Translations under genes and position numbers: made by a program | Source: Allobosea sp. Root381 | Lineage (GTDB): Bacteria; Pseudomonadota; Alphaproteobacteria; Rhizobiales; Beijerinckiaceae | Assembly: GCF_001429395.1 (NCBI RefSeq) | Contig: NZ_LMJT01000034.1 | Coordinates: 124,001-188,000 of the forward strand | Reading direction: 5' to 3' | Length of the DNA: 64,000 bases | Notes under the pieces: model-generated | The model's database searches: none | What the model was told of the DNA's origin: nothing | The model's input: the letters and a program-made list of their open reading frames with translations, nothing else | Shown: one piece after another, positions 25,346 through 34,100 of the stretch | How the letters are laid out: the number at the start of each line of letters is the position of its first letter | How positions within the stretch are numbered: the stretch's first letter is position 1

Positions 25346-27211
25346 ATGCGTGGAAATCGTTCTGCCGAACGCCTGCAATCTCTCCAGAACGAGATCCTGG
25401 AATCCGTTGCGAGGGGCGAGTCCCTGAGCACGAGCATGGAACGCCTCTGCCTGGGAGCCGAGGCGATCGCCGAGGGCGCCATCTGCTCTGTCGTGACCGT
25501 CGACGCCGAGAACCGGCTGATCGCGCTCGCCGCCCCCAGCCTGCCGGGGCATTACGCGGCCGCGCTCAGCGGCACTCTCGCGGGGCCGCGCGTCGGCTCC
25601 TGCGGCACGGCGATCTATCGCGGCGAAGCGGTCTGCGTCACCGATATCGCGACCGATCCCCTGTGGCAGGGTTTCGAGCATCTCGCCTTGCCGTTCGGGC
25701 TGCAGGCCTGCTGGTCGAGCCCGATCAAGGCGCCGGACGGCCGCGTCGTCGGCACCTTCGGCTTCTACTACGATCGCCGCCGCGGCCCGGACGATTTCGA
25801 ACGGCAGATCGTCGAAACCTGCGTCCATCTCTGCGCCATCGCGATCGAGCATGACGAGGTGCAGTCGCGCAATCACCGGCTCGCCTACTACGACATGCTG
25901 ACCGGCCTGCCGAACCGCGTCAGCTTCAACGATTCGATCACCCGGATGACCGCCCGGTCGCCGCTGGATTTCGGCCTGATGCTGATCGACATCGACCACC
26001 TCAAGGTGACCAACGACACGCTGGGGCATGCGGCCGGCGACGCACTGATCGCGGCGGTAGGCGCGAGGCTGCGGGCAGTCGTCGGCGAGGCCATAGCCTA
26101 CCGAATCGGCGGCGACGAGTTCGCAGTGCTCCTGCCGCACTGCACCCACGCCGCACAGATGCGCTCGCTCGCCAGCACGATCCTGTCCGCGATGTCCGCC
26201 CCGCTCGACCATGACGGCCACGGCATCATCCCGAGCGTGACCATCGGCTCGGCGCTCGCAGGAGAGGATGGCGAGGACAGTGTCACGCTGCGGCAGAACG
26301 CCGACTTCGCGCTGTATCACGCCAAGGAGACGCGCCGCGGCGGCTATGTCCGTTTCAGGGACGGCCTGCGAACCTCGATGATCCGCCGCCTCCAGGCCCG
26401 GCGCGACGTCGACGAGGCGCTCGCGGAAGGGCGGGTCATCGCCTATTACCAGCCGGTCATCCGGATCGACACCCATGAGATCGTCGGTCTGGAGGCACTC
26501 GCCCGCATGCGCATGCCGGACGGGCGCATCGCTCCCGCCAAGGACTTCCACGGGGCGATCGTCGACCCGAAGGTCGCCCATCGCTTCACCGGGCAGATGC
26601 TCCAGGCGGTGGCGCAGGACATGGCGGCCTGGCAGCGCGCCGGCATCGCGTTCGGCCATGTCGGCATCAACGTCACCTCGGCCGACTTCCAGAAGGGCGA
26701 TCTCGTCCAGCGCGTGCTGCGGACGCTCGAACGCGCGAAGGTCTCGCCCAAACAGTTGGTCGTCGAGATCACCGAGCAGGTCTTCATGGGCGGCCGCAAG
26801 GACGGCGTCGCCCGCACCATCGCCGCGCTGCGCGAGCGCGGCATCACCGTGGCACTCGACGATTTCGGCACCGGCTTCGCCTCGCTGACCCATCTGCTCG
26901 ACTTCCCCGTCGACATCATCAAGATCGACCGCTCCTTCACCGCCTCCGCCCGGACCGGAACCAGGGGCGGCGTCATCGTCGAGGCGATGATCGGCATCGC
27001 CAAACGTCTCGGCATGGAGACCATCGCCGAAGGCATCGAGACGCAGGAGCAGGCGGAATGGCTGCGCTCCATGGGGTGCCGAATGGGCCAGGGCTTCCTT
27101 TACGCTCAGGCCGTGCCGGCCGGCGTCGTCGCCGAACTCCTGCAGCGCTTCGGCCGGAAGCACGCCAGCGAAGCGCCGCAACCGGCCGGCATCATCGCTT
27201 CCGCCGCCTGA
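25346..27211 (+). CDS. GAF-GGDEF-EAL cyclic di-GMP enzyme
   Basis: A 621-residue soluble protein: GAF domain (about 10-165; SGTLAGPRVGSCGTAIYRGE, WSSPIKAPDGRVVGTFGFYY), GGDEF (about 175-340; catalytic YRIGGDEFAVLLPHC), EAL (about 350-600). GGDEF is canonical but no RxxD inhibitory site precedes it. In EAL the metal ligands and base are all present: GLEALARM, INVTSADF, VEITEQVF, LDDFGTGFASL, IKIDRSF, AEGIETQEQ, MGQGFLY. Both activities are therefore possible, with GAF as the switch. The start is uncertain: ATG 25346 is used; TTG 25274 or GTG 25334 would extend it. Confidence 0.88.
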   Translation: MRGNRSAERLQSLQNEILESVARGESLSTSMERLCLGAEAIAEGAICSVVTVDAENRLIALAAPSLPGHYAAALSGTLAGPRVGSCGTAIYRGEAVCVTDIATDPLWQGFEHLALPFGLQACWSSPIKAPDGRVVGTFGFYYDRRRGPDDFERQIVETCVHLCAIAIEHDEVQSRNHRLAYYDMLTGLPNRVSFNDSITRMTARSPLDFGLMLIDIDHLKVTNDTLGHAAGDALIAAVGARLRAVVGEAIAYRIGGDEFAVLLPHCTHAAQMRSLASTILSAMSAPLDHDGHGIIPSVTIGSALAGEDGEDSVTLRQNADFALYHAKETRRGGYVRFRDGLRTSMIRRLQARRDVDEALAEGRVIAYYQPVIRIDTHEIVGLEALARMRMPDGRIAPAKDFHGAIVDPKVAHRFTGQMLQAVAQDMAAWQRAGIAFGHVGINVTSADFQKGDLVQRVLRTLERAKVSPKQLVVEITEQVFMGGRKDGVARTIAALRERGITVALDDFGTGFASLTHLLDFPVDIIKIDRSFTASARTGTRGGVIVEAMIGIAKRLGMETIAEGIETQEQAEWLRSMGCRMGQGFLYAQAVPAGVVAELLQRFGRKHASEAPQPAGIIASAA

Positions 27212-27230
27212 GTTGCACGGCTCTGCGCAC

Positions 27231-27259
27231 TTGAGATCGCAGCGCTTTTCGCTTATGAG
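27231..27259 (+). promoter_or_regulatory. Probable rplY promoter
   Basis: TTGAGA (27231-27236) and TATGAG (27254-27259) are 17 bases apart, about 98 bases before the rplY ATG. Confidence 0.45.
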
Positions 27260-27310
27260 CGCAGCAGCGCCCGACTGACACCCTTGGAGGCACGGGCGCG
27301 CCACCGCAAT

Positions 27311-27333
27311 GGGGCCGCCGGCAAGGCGGCCTT
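27311..27333 (+). terminator. Hairpin in the rplY leader
   Basis: GGCCGCC (27313-27319) pairs with GGCGGCC (27325-27331) around GGCAA, extended by G-T pairs and followed by TTGTCATTTG. It is 24 bp before the rplY start and downstream of the proposed promoter, so it may be an attenuator or simply a structured leader. Confidence 0.35.
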
Positions 27334-27356
27334 GTCATTTGAAGCAAGGACATACC

Positions 27357-27977
27357 ATGACCGCCGTGAAGCAAATCGAGGCTTCGGCGCGCGCACAGGT
27401 CGGCAAGGGGGCCGCCCGTGCAGTTCGTCGTCAAGGCCAGACACCCGCCGTGATCTATGGTGGGGGCGCCGCTCCCGAAGCGATCGCGCTCGACGCCAAC
27501 AAGACCCGCCAGCTGATCTATGGCGGCCATTTCCTGACCACGATCTTCGAGGTCTCGGTCGCCGGCAAGAAGCAGCGGGTCATCCCGCGCGACTACCAGC
27601 TCGACCCGGTCAAGGATTTCCCGATCCATGTCGACTTCCTGCGCGTCGCCGCAGGCCAGACCGTGACCGTCCAGGTTCCGGTCCACGTCGTCGGCCAGGA
27701 CGCCAGCCCCGGCGTCAAGAATGGCGGCCTCGTCCAGATCATCGAGCATTCGATCGAGATCATCGTCGCTCCTGAGCACATCCCGGAGGCCTTCGAGGTG
27801 TCCGTCGCCGGCCTCGAGATCGGCGACCAGCTCGAGGCCAAGGTCCTCAAGCTGCCGGAAGGCGCCAAGCTGACCTTCGGTTCGGACGCCACGATCGTCA
27901 CGATCGCCCCGCCGACCGTCGAGGCCGAGCCCGAGGCCGATGCGGCTGCCGAGGCTCCGGCCGAAGCCAGGGCCTGA
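27357..27977 (+). CDS. rplY: 50S ribosomal protein L25, long (CTC) form
   Basis: A 206-residue L25/CTC protein, which binds loop E of 5S rRNA. The N-terminal L25 domain has GKGAARAVRRQGQTPAVIYG and RVIPRDYQLDPVKDFPIHVD; the C-terminal TL5 beta domain has PVHVVGQDASPGVKNGGLVQ and PEHIPEAFEVSVAGLEIGDQ. The tail is Ala/Glu-rich. The ATG at 27357 has AAGGA upstream. It is followed by pth, the usual alphaproteobacterial rplY-pth-ychF order. Confidence 0.94.
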   Translation: MTAVKQIEASARAQVGKGAARAVRRQGQTPAVIYGGGAAPEAIALDANKTRQLIYGGHFLTTIFEVSVAGKKQRVIPRDYQLDPVKDFPIHVDFLRVAAGQTVTVQVPVHVVGQDASPGVKNGGLVQIIEHSIEIIVAPEHIPEAFEVSVAGLEIGDQLEAKVLKLPEGAKLTFGSDATIVTIAPPTVEAEPEADAAAEAPAEARA

Positions 27978-28022
27978 GGAGGCGGCGCCAGCCGGCGCCC
28001 TTCCCGCCTGTCAACACGCGAA

Positions 28023-28044
28023 ACGGCCGGGCCCTCCCGGCCGT
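28023..28044 (+). terminator. Hairpin between rplY and pth
   Basis: ACGGCCGGG (28023-28031) pairs with CCCGGCCGT (28036-28044) with a 4-base loop, followed by CTTGCT. The T-run is poor, so it probably allows partial read-through to pth. Confidence 0.5.
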
Positions 28045-28072
28045 CTTGCTGTGAGCCTGCCGGAGTTCCGCC

Positions 28073-28687
28073 ATGCTGATCTTTGCCGGCCTCGGCAATC
28101 CGGGCTCGCGCTATGCGCGCAACCGCCACAACATCGGCTTCATGGCGCTCGACGAGATCGCGCGGACGCAGCGCGCTTCGCCCTGGCGCAGCCGCTTCCA
28201 GGCGCAGGCCTGCGAGGCGACGATCGGGACCGAGAAGGTCATCCTGCTCAAGCCCCAGACCTATATGAACGAGTCGGGCCGCGCGATCGGCGAAGCCGCG
28301 CGCTTCTTCAAGGTCGCCCCTGCCGACGTCATCGTCTTCCATGACGAGCTCGACCTCGCCCCGGCCAAGCTGCGGATCAAGCTCGGCGGCGGCAATGCCG
28401 GGCATAACGGCCTGCGCTCGACCACCGCGGCGATCGGCAACGAATATCGCCGCGTGCGGATGGGCATCGGTCATCCCGGCCTGAAGGAACTGGTCCACGC
28501 CTATGTGCTGAACGATTTCGGCAAGGCCGAGCAGCCCTGGGTCGAGGATCTCTGCACGGCCTGCGCCGATTTCGCCCCCCTGCTCGCCGCCCATGACGAC
28601 GCGGGCTTCCAGAACAAGGTGCATCTCTTCATGGATGCGCGCGGCCACGCCGCCGTGAAGCGGCTGGGCGAGAAGGCGGAAGACTGA
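28073..28687 (+). CDS. pth: Peptidyl-tRNA hydrolase
   Basis: A 204-residue Pth that releases tRNA from drop-off peptidyl-tRNA. Motifs: [20 protein letters not shown] with the catalytic His, [31 protein letters not shown] with the catalytic Asp, and [14 protein letters not shown]. Start and length are normal. Located between rplY and ychF on one strand. Confidence 0.95.
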   Translation: MLIFAGLGNPGSRYARNRHNIGFMALDEIARTQRASPWRSRFQAQACEATIGTEKVILLKPQTYMNESGRAIGEAARFFKVAPADVIVFHDELDLAPAKLRIKLGGGNAGHNGLRSTTAAIGNEYRRVRMGIGHPGLKELVHAYVLNDFGKAEQPWVEDLCTACADFAPLLAAHDDAGFQNKVHLFMDARGHAAVKRLGEKAED

Positions 28688-28818
28688 GGTTGAGGGCGGA
28701 GCGGGGCGACCCGCCTTCGGCGGCACTTGTGTTTATCGTCCGCGGCCAGCAATAAGTTCCGGACTTTTCAGGATCACGCGCGGGAGCGGCTCGGCCGCCG
28801 CGCAACGGATGGGCGTCC

Positions 28819-29916
28819 ATGGGTTTCAAATGCGGTATCGTCGGCCTGCCGAATGTCGGCAAGTCGACCCTCTTCAACGCGCTGACGCAGACGGCGGCCG
28901 CCCAGGCGGCGAACTATCCCTTCTGCACGATCGAGCCGAATGTCGGCGACGTGGCGGTGCCCGATGACCGACTCGAGAAGCTCGCGGCAATAGCCGGCTC
29001 CAAGGAGATCATCCCGACGCGGCTGACCTTCGTCGACATCGCCGGCCTCGTGCGCGGCGCCTCCAAGGGCGAAGGGCTCGGCAACCAGTTCCTCGCCAAT
29101 ATCCGCGAATGCGACGCCATCGCCCATGTCGTGCGCTGCTTCGAGGATGGCGACATCACCCATGTCGAGGGCAAGGTCGCGCCGATCAACGACATCGAGA
29201 TCATCGAGACCGAGCTGATGCTGGCCGATCTCGAAAGCCTCGAGAAGCGCGTGCTGCCGCTGGAGAAGAAGGCCAAGACCGGCGACAAAGAGGCCAAGGA
29301 ACTGGCCGACCTGATGAACCGCTGCCTCGTCCTGCTGCGCGAGGGCAAGCCCGCTCGCCTGGTGCAGGTCGCCGCCGATGAGCGTCGCACCTTCGAGACG
29401 CTCGGCCTGCTCTCCTCCAAGCCCGTGCTCTATGTCTGCAATGTCGAAGAGGCGAGCGCCGACAAGGGCAACAGCTTCTCCGAGGCGGTCAAGAAGCGCG
29501 CCGCCGAGGAGAACGCGGTCGCGGTCGTCGTCTCGGCCAAGATCGAGAGCGAGATCGCGGTGATGCCCCTGGAGGACCAGAAGGACTTCCTTGAGGCGGT
29601 CGGCCTGGAGGAACCCGGCCTGAACCGCGTCATCCGCGCCGGCTATACCCTGCTCGACCTCGTCACCTATTTCACGGTTGGCCCGAAGGAGGCCCGCGCC
29701 TGGACGATCGAGAAGGGAACCAAGGGCCCGGCCGCCGCCGGCGTGATCCATAGCGATTTCGAGAAGGGCTATATCCGCGCCGAGACCATCGCCTACCCTG
29801 ATTACATCGCCAACAAGGGCGAGTCGGGCGCGCGCGAAGCCGGCAAGTTCCGCCTCGAAGGCAAGGAATACGTCGTGGCCGACGGCGACGTGCTGCATTT
29901 CCGCTTCGCCAACTGA
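28819..29916 (+). CDS. ychF: Redox-regulated ATPase YchF
   Basis: A 365-residue Obg-family P-loop protein that prefers ATP over GTP (Ola1 in eukaryotes) and binds ribosomes. G1 is VGLPNVGKSTLFNAL, G3 is FVDIAGLVRGASKGEGLG, and the NxxE-type G4 lies in LYVCNVEEAS. A helical insert follows G3, and the TGS domain is C-terminal (YFTVGPKEARAWTIEKGTKG through GDVLHFRFAN). Length and both ends are typical. Confidence 0.95.
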   Translation: MGFKCGIVGLPNVGKSTLFNALTQTAAAQAANYPFCTIEPNVGDVAVPDDRLEKLAAIAGSKEIIPTRLTFVDIAGLVRGASKGEGLGNQFLANIRECDAIAHVVRCFEDGDITHVEGKVAPINDIEIIETELMLADLESLEKRVLPLEKKAKTGDKEAKELADLMNRCLVLLREGKPARLVQVAADERRTFETLGLLSSKPVLYVCNVEEASADKGNSFSEAVKKRAAEENAVAVVVSAKIESEIAVMPLEDQKDFLEAVGLEEPGLNRVIRAGYTLLDLVTYFTVGPKEARAWTIEKGTKGPAAAGVIHSDFEKGYIRAETIAYPDYIANKGESGAREAGKFRLEGKEYVVADGDVLHFRFAN

Positions 29917-29933
29917 GCGGGAGCGCGGCGGCG

Positions 29934-30947
29934 ATGCTGTATTTCGAGGATTTCATCCTTGGCGAGACGGTCGAGACCGGCAGCATCGCCGTCTCGCAGG
30001 ACGACATCATCGCCTTCGCCTCGCGTTTCGACGCGCAGGACTTCCATGTCGATCCGGAGGCCGCGAAGGCGAGCTTCGTCGGCACGCTGATCGCGTCCGG
30101 CTGGCACAGCTGCGCGCTGCTGATGCGCCTGATCGCCGAGGACTTCCTGCTGGAATCCGCCGGGATGGGCGCGCCGGGCGTCGAGGAGGTCAAGTGGCAG
30201 CGCCCGGTCCTGCCCGGCGACGTGCTGCATGCGCGCCGCACCGTCACCGAGATCAGGCCCTCGCGCTCGCGTCCCGATATGGGGCTGGTCCGCTTCCGTT
30301 TCGAGCTGCTCAACCAGCGTGGCGAGCCGGTGCTGGAGCAGGCGAACTGGATCATGTTCGGCCGTCGCGGATCAGGTGCCGGGCAGCCGGCAGGCGACTG
30401 GCTCGGCCATCCGCCTCTCTATGTCCCGCCAGCCTCGCCCTCGGCCGTCGAACCGCCGGAAAGCCCGACCGAGGCGGCACGCTTCTTCGACGACATCGAG
30501 GTCGGCAGCAGCTTCGAGCTCGGAAGCAGCACCTTCACCGCCGACGAGATCGTGGCCTTCGCGCGCTCTTTCGACCCGCAGCCCTTCCATCTCGATGACG
30601 AAGCCGCCCGCTCCAGCCTGTTCGGCCGGCTCGCGGCCTCAGGCTGGCACACGGCCGCCGTCTGGATGGCGACCATGGTAACCCATCGCCGGCGCGAGCT
30701 TGCGGCTTTCGGGCCGGGCGCTGCGCCACGGCTCGGCCCCTCCCCCGGCTTCAAGAACCTGAAATGGTCGAAGCCGGTCTTCGCCGGCGACCGCATCACC
30801 TATCGCTCGACCGTGACCGACAAGCGCGCCAGCGCCTCGCGCCCGCAATGGGGACTGTTCTTCCACCACAACACTGGCGTGAACCAGAACGGCGAAGAGG
30901 TCTTCAGCTTCGACGGCTGCGTGTTCGTGGAGCGGAAGCCGGCCTGA
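29934..30947 (+). CDS. Double MaoC-like (hot-dog) dehydratase, fused
   Basis: A 337-residue protein made of two homologous MaoC hot-dog domains in one frame (about residues 1-145 and 183-337). Domain 1 has DFHVDPEAAK and ASGWHSCALLMRLIAED; domain 2 has PFHLDDEAARSSLFGRLAAS and GWHTAAVWM. Both keep the Asp/His pattern of R-hydratases (DP/DD...H), so both active sites may work, or the pair may form one pseudodimer. A Pro-rich linker of about 30 residues joins them. The likely reaction is hydration of enoyl-CoA; the substrate is unknown. It begins 18 bp after ychF. Confidence 0.82.
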   Translation: MLYFEDFILGETVETGSIAVSQDDIIAFASRFDAQDFHVDPEAAKASFVGTLIASGWHSCALLMRLIAEDFLLESAGMGAPGVEEVKWQRPVLPGDVLHARRTVTEIRPSRSRPDMGLVRFRFELLNQRGEPVLEQANWIMFGRRGSGAGQPAGDWLGHPPLYVPPASPSAVEPPESPTEAARFFDDIEVGSSFELGSSTFTADEIVAFARSFDPQPFHLDDEAARSSLFGRLAASGWHTAAVWMATMVTHRRRELAAFGPGAAPRLGPSPGFKNLKWSKPVFAGDRITYRSTVTDKRASASRPQWGLFFHHNTGVNQNGEEVFSFDGCVFVERKPA

Positions 30948-31025
30948 GGGCCCTGGCCTCAGTCCGATGATTTTGTACGAAACCGCGCGGCCGGAGCACT
31001 ATTCCCCGCGACGGCGTCGTCTCCG

Positions 31026-32633
31026 TCAAACCCCTATCGCCATGCCGTCGCGTTGCGGATCGGCACCGCCCGACCAGCCGTCGCCTTCGACCCTGACGCC
31101 GTGCGGCGCTCCGAAAGCGAAGGACTGGTAGGAGCGCGCGACGGAATAGCCCATCGCTTCGAGCTCGTCGGTCACGCCCCGCTGCACGCGGTTCGAGACG
31201 TCGATCGTGTCGCTGAGGCAGACGATGCGCGGCGCCGCCACCGCATCGGCCATGCTCATCTTGAAGTCGATGACGTTGCTCAGCGCCTGCGCCAGCGCCG
31301 GCACGATGAAGGTGCCGCCGGGCGCGCCGATGGCGAGCACGGGCTTGTCTTCCTCGAAGACGATTGTCGGCGCCATCGCGCTGCCGCGCGCCTTGCCGGG
31401 CGCGATCGAGGCGGCGCGGCCGGGGCGCGGGTCGAAGCCGCTCATCGTGCCGTTATACATGAAGCCGAGACCCGGCGTGATCGCGCCAGAGGGCTGGCCG
31501 AGGGTGTGCGTGATCGTCACCGCATTGCCCTCCTCGTCCATGACGCAGCAGACCGTGGTGTCGGGCGGGTCCTTGGCGAGTTCCCAGCGCGGCACGCTGG
31601 CCTTCTCGCCAGACCTGATACGCTGCGCGCGCTCGGCCGCATAGGCGGGCGACAGCAGCATCTCGAGCGGCACGTCGACGAAGTCGGGGTCGCCCATATG
31701 GGCGTCCTTGTCGATGGTCATCCACTTCATCGCCTCGGCGAGGATGCGGATATGCTCGGCCGAATTATGCTGCAGCTTGCCGAGCTCGAAGCCTTCGAGG
31801 ATCTGCAGCAGCTCGATCAGCGAGGCGCCGCCCGCAGCCGGCGGGTTTCCGGCGATACGCAAACCACGATACGCGCCCCAGATCGGCTGCTTCTCGCGCA
31901 CCGTGTAGGCGGCAAGATCGTCCATCGTGATCAGCCCGCCCTGCGCCGCCATGTCGGCGGCGATCTCCTGCGCGATCTCGCCGGTATAGAAGATGTCAGG
32001 GCCGGCCGTGGCTATGCGCTCGAGCGTGCGGGCGAGATCGGGATTGGCGACCATGTCGCCCGGCCGCTTCAGGCTGCCATCGGGCCGGAAATAGATCGCT
32101 CGTCCGGTTTCGCTGAGGCGCAGCTTGTCCTCGGTATTAACCTGCCCGGTCGCGCGCTGGTCGATCGCCCAGTAGTAATGGACATAAGGGCGGATCATGA
32201 AGCCCTCGCGGGCCTGCCTGATCGCCGGCGCCATCACGTCCGCCAGCGCCATCGTACCGAAGCGCGCCAGCGCCTCGGTGTAACCCTTGACGTTGCCCGG
32301 CGTGCCGGCAGCGAGATGGCCGAGCTCGTTGGCATGATCGCTCAGCAGGAAGGTGAAGCCGTCGCGCGTCTGGCCGACGAAGCGGTCCGCCCACATCTCG
32401 GCGGTGGCGGACAGCGGCGCCCGCGCCAGGAATTCCAGCACGGTATGGACGCCGCGCCCGGGCATGGCGATCTGCATCGCACCGAAGCCGCCGATCCCGC
32501 ACATCTGCGGATCGACCACGCCCTGGCTGAAGGCGCAGGCGATGGCGGCGTCGATGGCGTTACCGCCGCGCCGCAGGATATCGGCGCCGACTTCGGCGGC
32601 CTCGGGCTGCGCCGCCACAATCATTCCGCGCAT
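31026..32633 (-). CDS. Gamma-glutamyltransferase family protein, cytoplasmic type
   Basis: A 535-residue Ntn-hydrolase of the GGT family (GGNAIDAAIACAFSQGVVDP, MCGIGGFGAMQI, ANPPAAGG-type loop read as AGNPPAAGGASLIELLQI, AIGAPGGTFI). The self-cleavage and nucleophile Thr should be the first Thr of DTTVCCVMDEEGN; the usual TTHxSV is altered, lacking the His. No signal peptide is present, so unlike periplasmic Ggt it should act in the cytoplasm on an imported compound. It may cleave gamma-glutamyl or other acyl-amide bonds. Downstream of the amidohydrolase on the minus strand, opposite the ABC operon. Confidence 0.85.
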   Translation of the reverse strand: MRGMIVAAQPEAAEVGADILRRGGNAIDAAIACAFSQGVVDPQMCGIGGFGAMQIAMPGRGVHTVLEFLARAPLSATAEMWADRFVGQTRDGFTFLLSDHANELGHLAAGTPGNVKGYTEALARFGTMALADVMAPAIRQAREGFMIRPYVHYYWAIDQRATGQVNTEDKLRLSETGRAIYFRPDGSLKRPGDMVANPDLARTLERIATAGPDIFYTGEIAQEIAADMAAQGGLITMDDLAAYTVREKQPIWGAYRGLRIAGNPPAAGGASLIELLQILEGFELGKLQHNSAEHIRILAEAMKWMTIDKDAHMGDPDFVDVPLEMLLSPAYAAERAQRIRSGEKASVPRWELAKDPPDTTVCCVMDEEGNAVTITHTLGQPSGAITPGLGFMYNGTMSGFDPRPGRAASIAPGKARGSAMAPTIVFEEDKPVLAIGAPGGTFIVPALAQALSNVIDFKMSMADAVAAPRIVCLSDTIDVSNRVQRGVTDELEAMGYSVARSYQSFAFGAPHGVRVEGDGWSGGADPQRDGMAIGV

Positions 32634-32676
32634 GGCTTTTGTCCTTCTGGGGCAGTCAGGGAAAGAGATATCCGCT

Positions 32677-32790
32677 GGTCATCCCGGACAAGCCGCTTCA
32701 GCGGCGCCGATCCGGAATCCATGCCTGAACCTTGATCGGAAACGTTCCGGCATGGATTCCGGGTCTGCGCTTCGCTTCGCCGAGGATGAC
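32677..32790. repeat. Palindromic repeat with CCTGAACC core (copy 2)
   Basis: GGTCATCCCGGAC at the left and GAGGATGAC at the right; inside, GGAATCCATGCCTGAACCTT and CGGCATGGATTCCGGGTCT pair with each other. Related to 9772-9913 and 41331-41429. It separates the amidohydrolase from the gamma-glutamyltransferase gene. Confidence 0.75.
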
Positions 32791-32796
32791 CGCGCG

Positions 32797-32870
32797 AGGT
32801 GAAAGAACATGGCGCCAACCTCCGAGGCAGGATCAGGTTCGACCTGCCCCGGAGGATGGGACACCTCGGC
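32797..32870 (-). terminator. Strong hairpin element after the amidohydrolase gene
   Basis: On the minus strand a 12-13 bp stem (CCTCCGGGGCAGG / CCTGCCTCGGAGG, 32855-32819) closes the loop TCGAACCTGAT. It lies 15 bases after the stop. There is no T-run. The loop segment GAACCTGATCCTG resembles the GAACCTGATC part of the thiamin riboswitch, but the partner motifs are missing. Terminator or small structured RNA. Confidence 0.45.
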
Positions 32871-34100
32871 TCAATGCAGCTCGTTCTTGAAGAACCGGCC
32901 GCCGCGCATGATCGCGCGCAGCGCCGGGCCTTCGTTCTGGAATAGCTTCGGGTCGCTCAGCGGGTCGCCGTCGACGACCAGCAGGTCGGCATAGGCACCC
33001 GGCACCAGCGTCCCGATCTCGCCTTCCATCCGGCAGAGCTTCGCGGCGGTGCTCGTCGCCGAGGCGACGACTTCCTGTAGGGGCAGAACGCGGGCGCGCA
33101 GCTCGAATTCGAGCGTCTGGTACTTCTGGAGCTGGCCGAGCAGGTCGGAGCCATAGCCCATGGGCAGGCCGGCATCGCGCATGAACGACAGCGATTCGAT
33201 CCCGCCCTTGCGCACGGTCTCGATCTTCGCCGCCGATTCGGGGCGGAGCCCGAAATTCGAGCCTTCCAGCGCCAGCCCTTCATAGGCGGCGAGCGTCGGC
33301 ACGGCGAAAGCTCCCGCCGCTGCCGCCTTCTTCGCCGTTTCCGGCTGGATCAGGTTGCAGTGCTCGAGCGAATGGACGCCGCATTCGACGGCGCGGGCGA
33401 TCGCCTTGTCGGTGTAGAGATGGGCCGAGACATAGGTGCCGGCGTTCTCTGCCTCCTCGACGGCGGCGCGGATCTCGTCCTTCGAGAAGCCGAGCGCATG
33501 GATCGGATCGTTCGGCGAGGCGACGCCGCCATTGGCCATGATCTTGACGAAGGTTGCGCCGGCGCGGAGCTGCTCGCGCGCCGCGAGTCGCACCGCATCG
33601 ACGCCGTCGCAGAGCTGGCCGACCTGTCCGAGCCGGCCGGTGTAGAGCGGGCGCGTCTCGGAGCGGTCGCGCGGGTCGGAGTGGCCGCCGGTCTGGCTCA
33701 GCGCCTTGCCGCAGATGATCAGGCGCGGACCGTCGATGAGCCCCTCCTCGACGGCCATGACGAGGCCGAGATCGGCGCCGCCGAGATCGCGCACCGTGGT
33801 GAAGCCGCGCATCAGCATGGCGTGCATGACGCGCCGCGCCCGCAGCGCCACCAGCGAGGACGGCGTCATCGCATTGGCGACGCCGTTGACCACCGAGGAG
33901 ACGACATGGACGTGCATGTCGATCAGGCCCGGCATCAGCGTCCGGCCACCGAGCTCGATTCGTGTCGCGCTTGCCGACTTGATCGGTCGGTCCGAGACCT
34001 CGAGCACCCGCTCGCCCTCGATCAGCACCTCGATCCCGTCGAGCAGCCGATCCTGCGAGGGATCGAGGAAGCGTCCCCCGGTAAACAGCATCGGGCTCAT
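32871..34100 (-). CDS. Metal-dependent amidohydrolase, prolidase/imidazolonepropionase-like
   Basis: A 409-residue TIM-barrel amidohydrolase. Metal ligands can be placed: HVHV in TLMPGLIDMHVHVVSSV, the Lys in FVKIMANGGVASP, His in YVSAHLYTD, His in GVHSLEHCNLIQ and Asp in MGYGSDLLGQ. The composite beta domain (GGRFLDPSQDRLLDG; LVPGAYADLLVVDGDPL) is typical of subtype I enzymes related to Xaa-Pro dipeptidases and imidazolonepropionase. The ATG at 34100 has GGAGA upstream. No signal peptide. Divergent from the ABC transporter operon and likely to act on the same imported compound. Confidence 0.86.
   Translation of the reverse strand: MSPMLFTGGRFLDPSQDRLLDGIEVLIEGERVLEVSDRPIKSASATRIELGGRTLMPGLIDMHVHVVSSVVNGVANAMTPSSLVALRARRVMHAMLMRGFTTVRDLGGADLGLVMAVEEGLIDGPRLIICGKALSQTGGHSDPRDRSETRPLYTGRLGQVGQLCDGVDAVRLAAREQLRAGATFVKIMANGGVASPNDPIHALGFSKDEIRAAVEEAENAGTYVSAHLYTDKAIARAVECGVHSLEHCNLIQPETAKKAAAAGAFAVPTLAAYEGLALEGSNFGLRPESAAKIETVRKGGIESLSFMRDAGLPMGYGSDLLGQLQKYQTLEFELRARVLPLQEVVASATSTAAKLCRMEGEIGTLVPGAYADLLVVDGDPLSDPKLFQNEGPALRAIMRGGRFFKNELH

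Noticed and set aside
24326..27304. Very long open frame on the minus strand (992 codons)
   Set aside because: It runs antisense to queC, its transporter and the GAF-GGDEF-EAL gene, all with clear domains. Its translation is Arg/Asp/Gly-rich and of a type produced by high-GC mirror frames.
32819..32855. Thiamin pyrophosphate riboswitch
   Set aside because: Only the GAACCTGATC stretch is present; the other conserved THI-box parts and a thiamin gene are missing.
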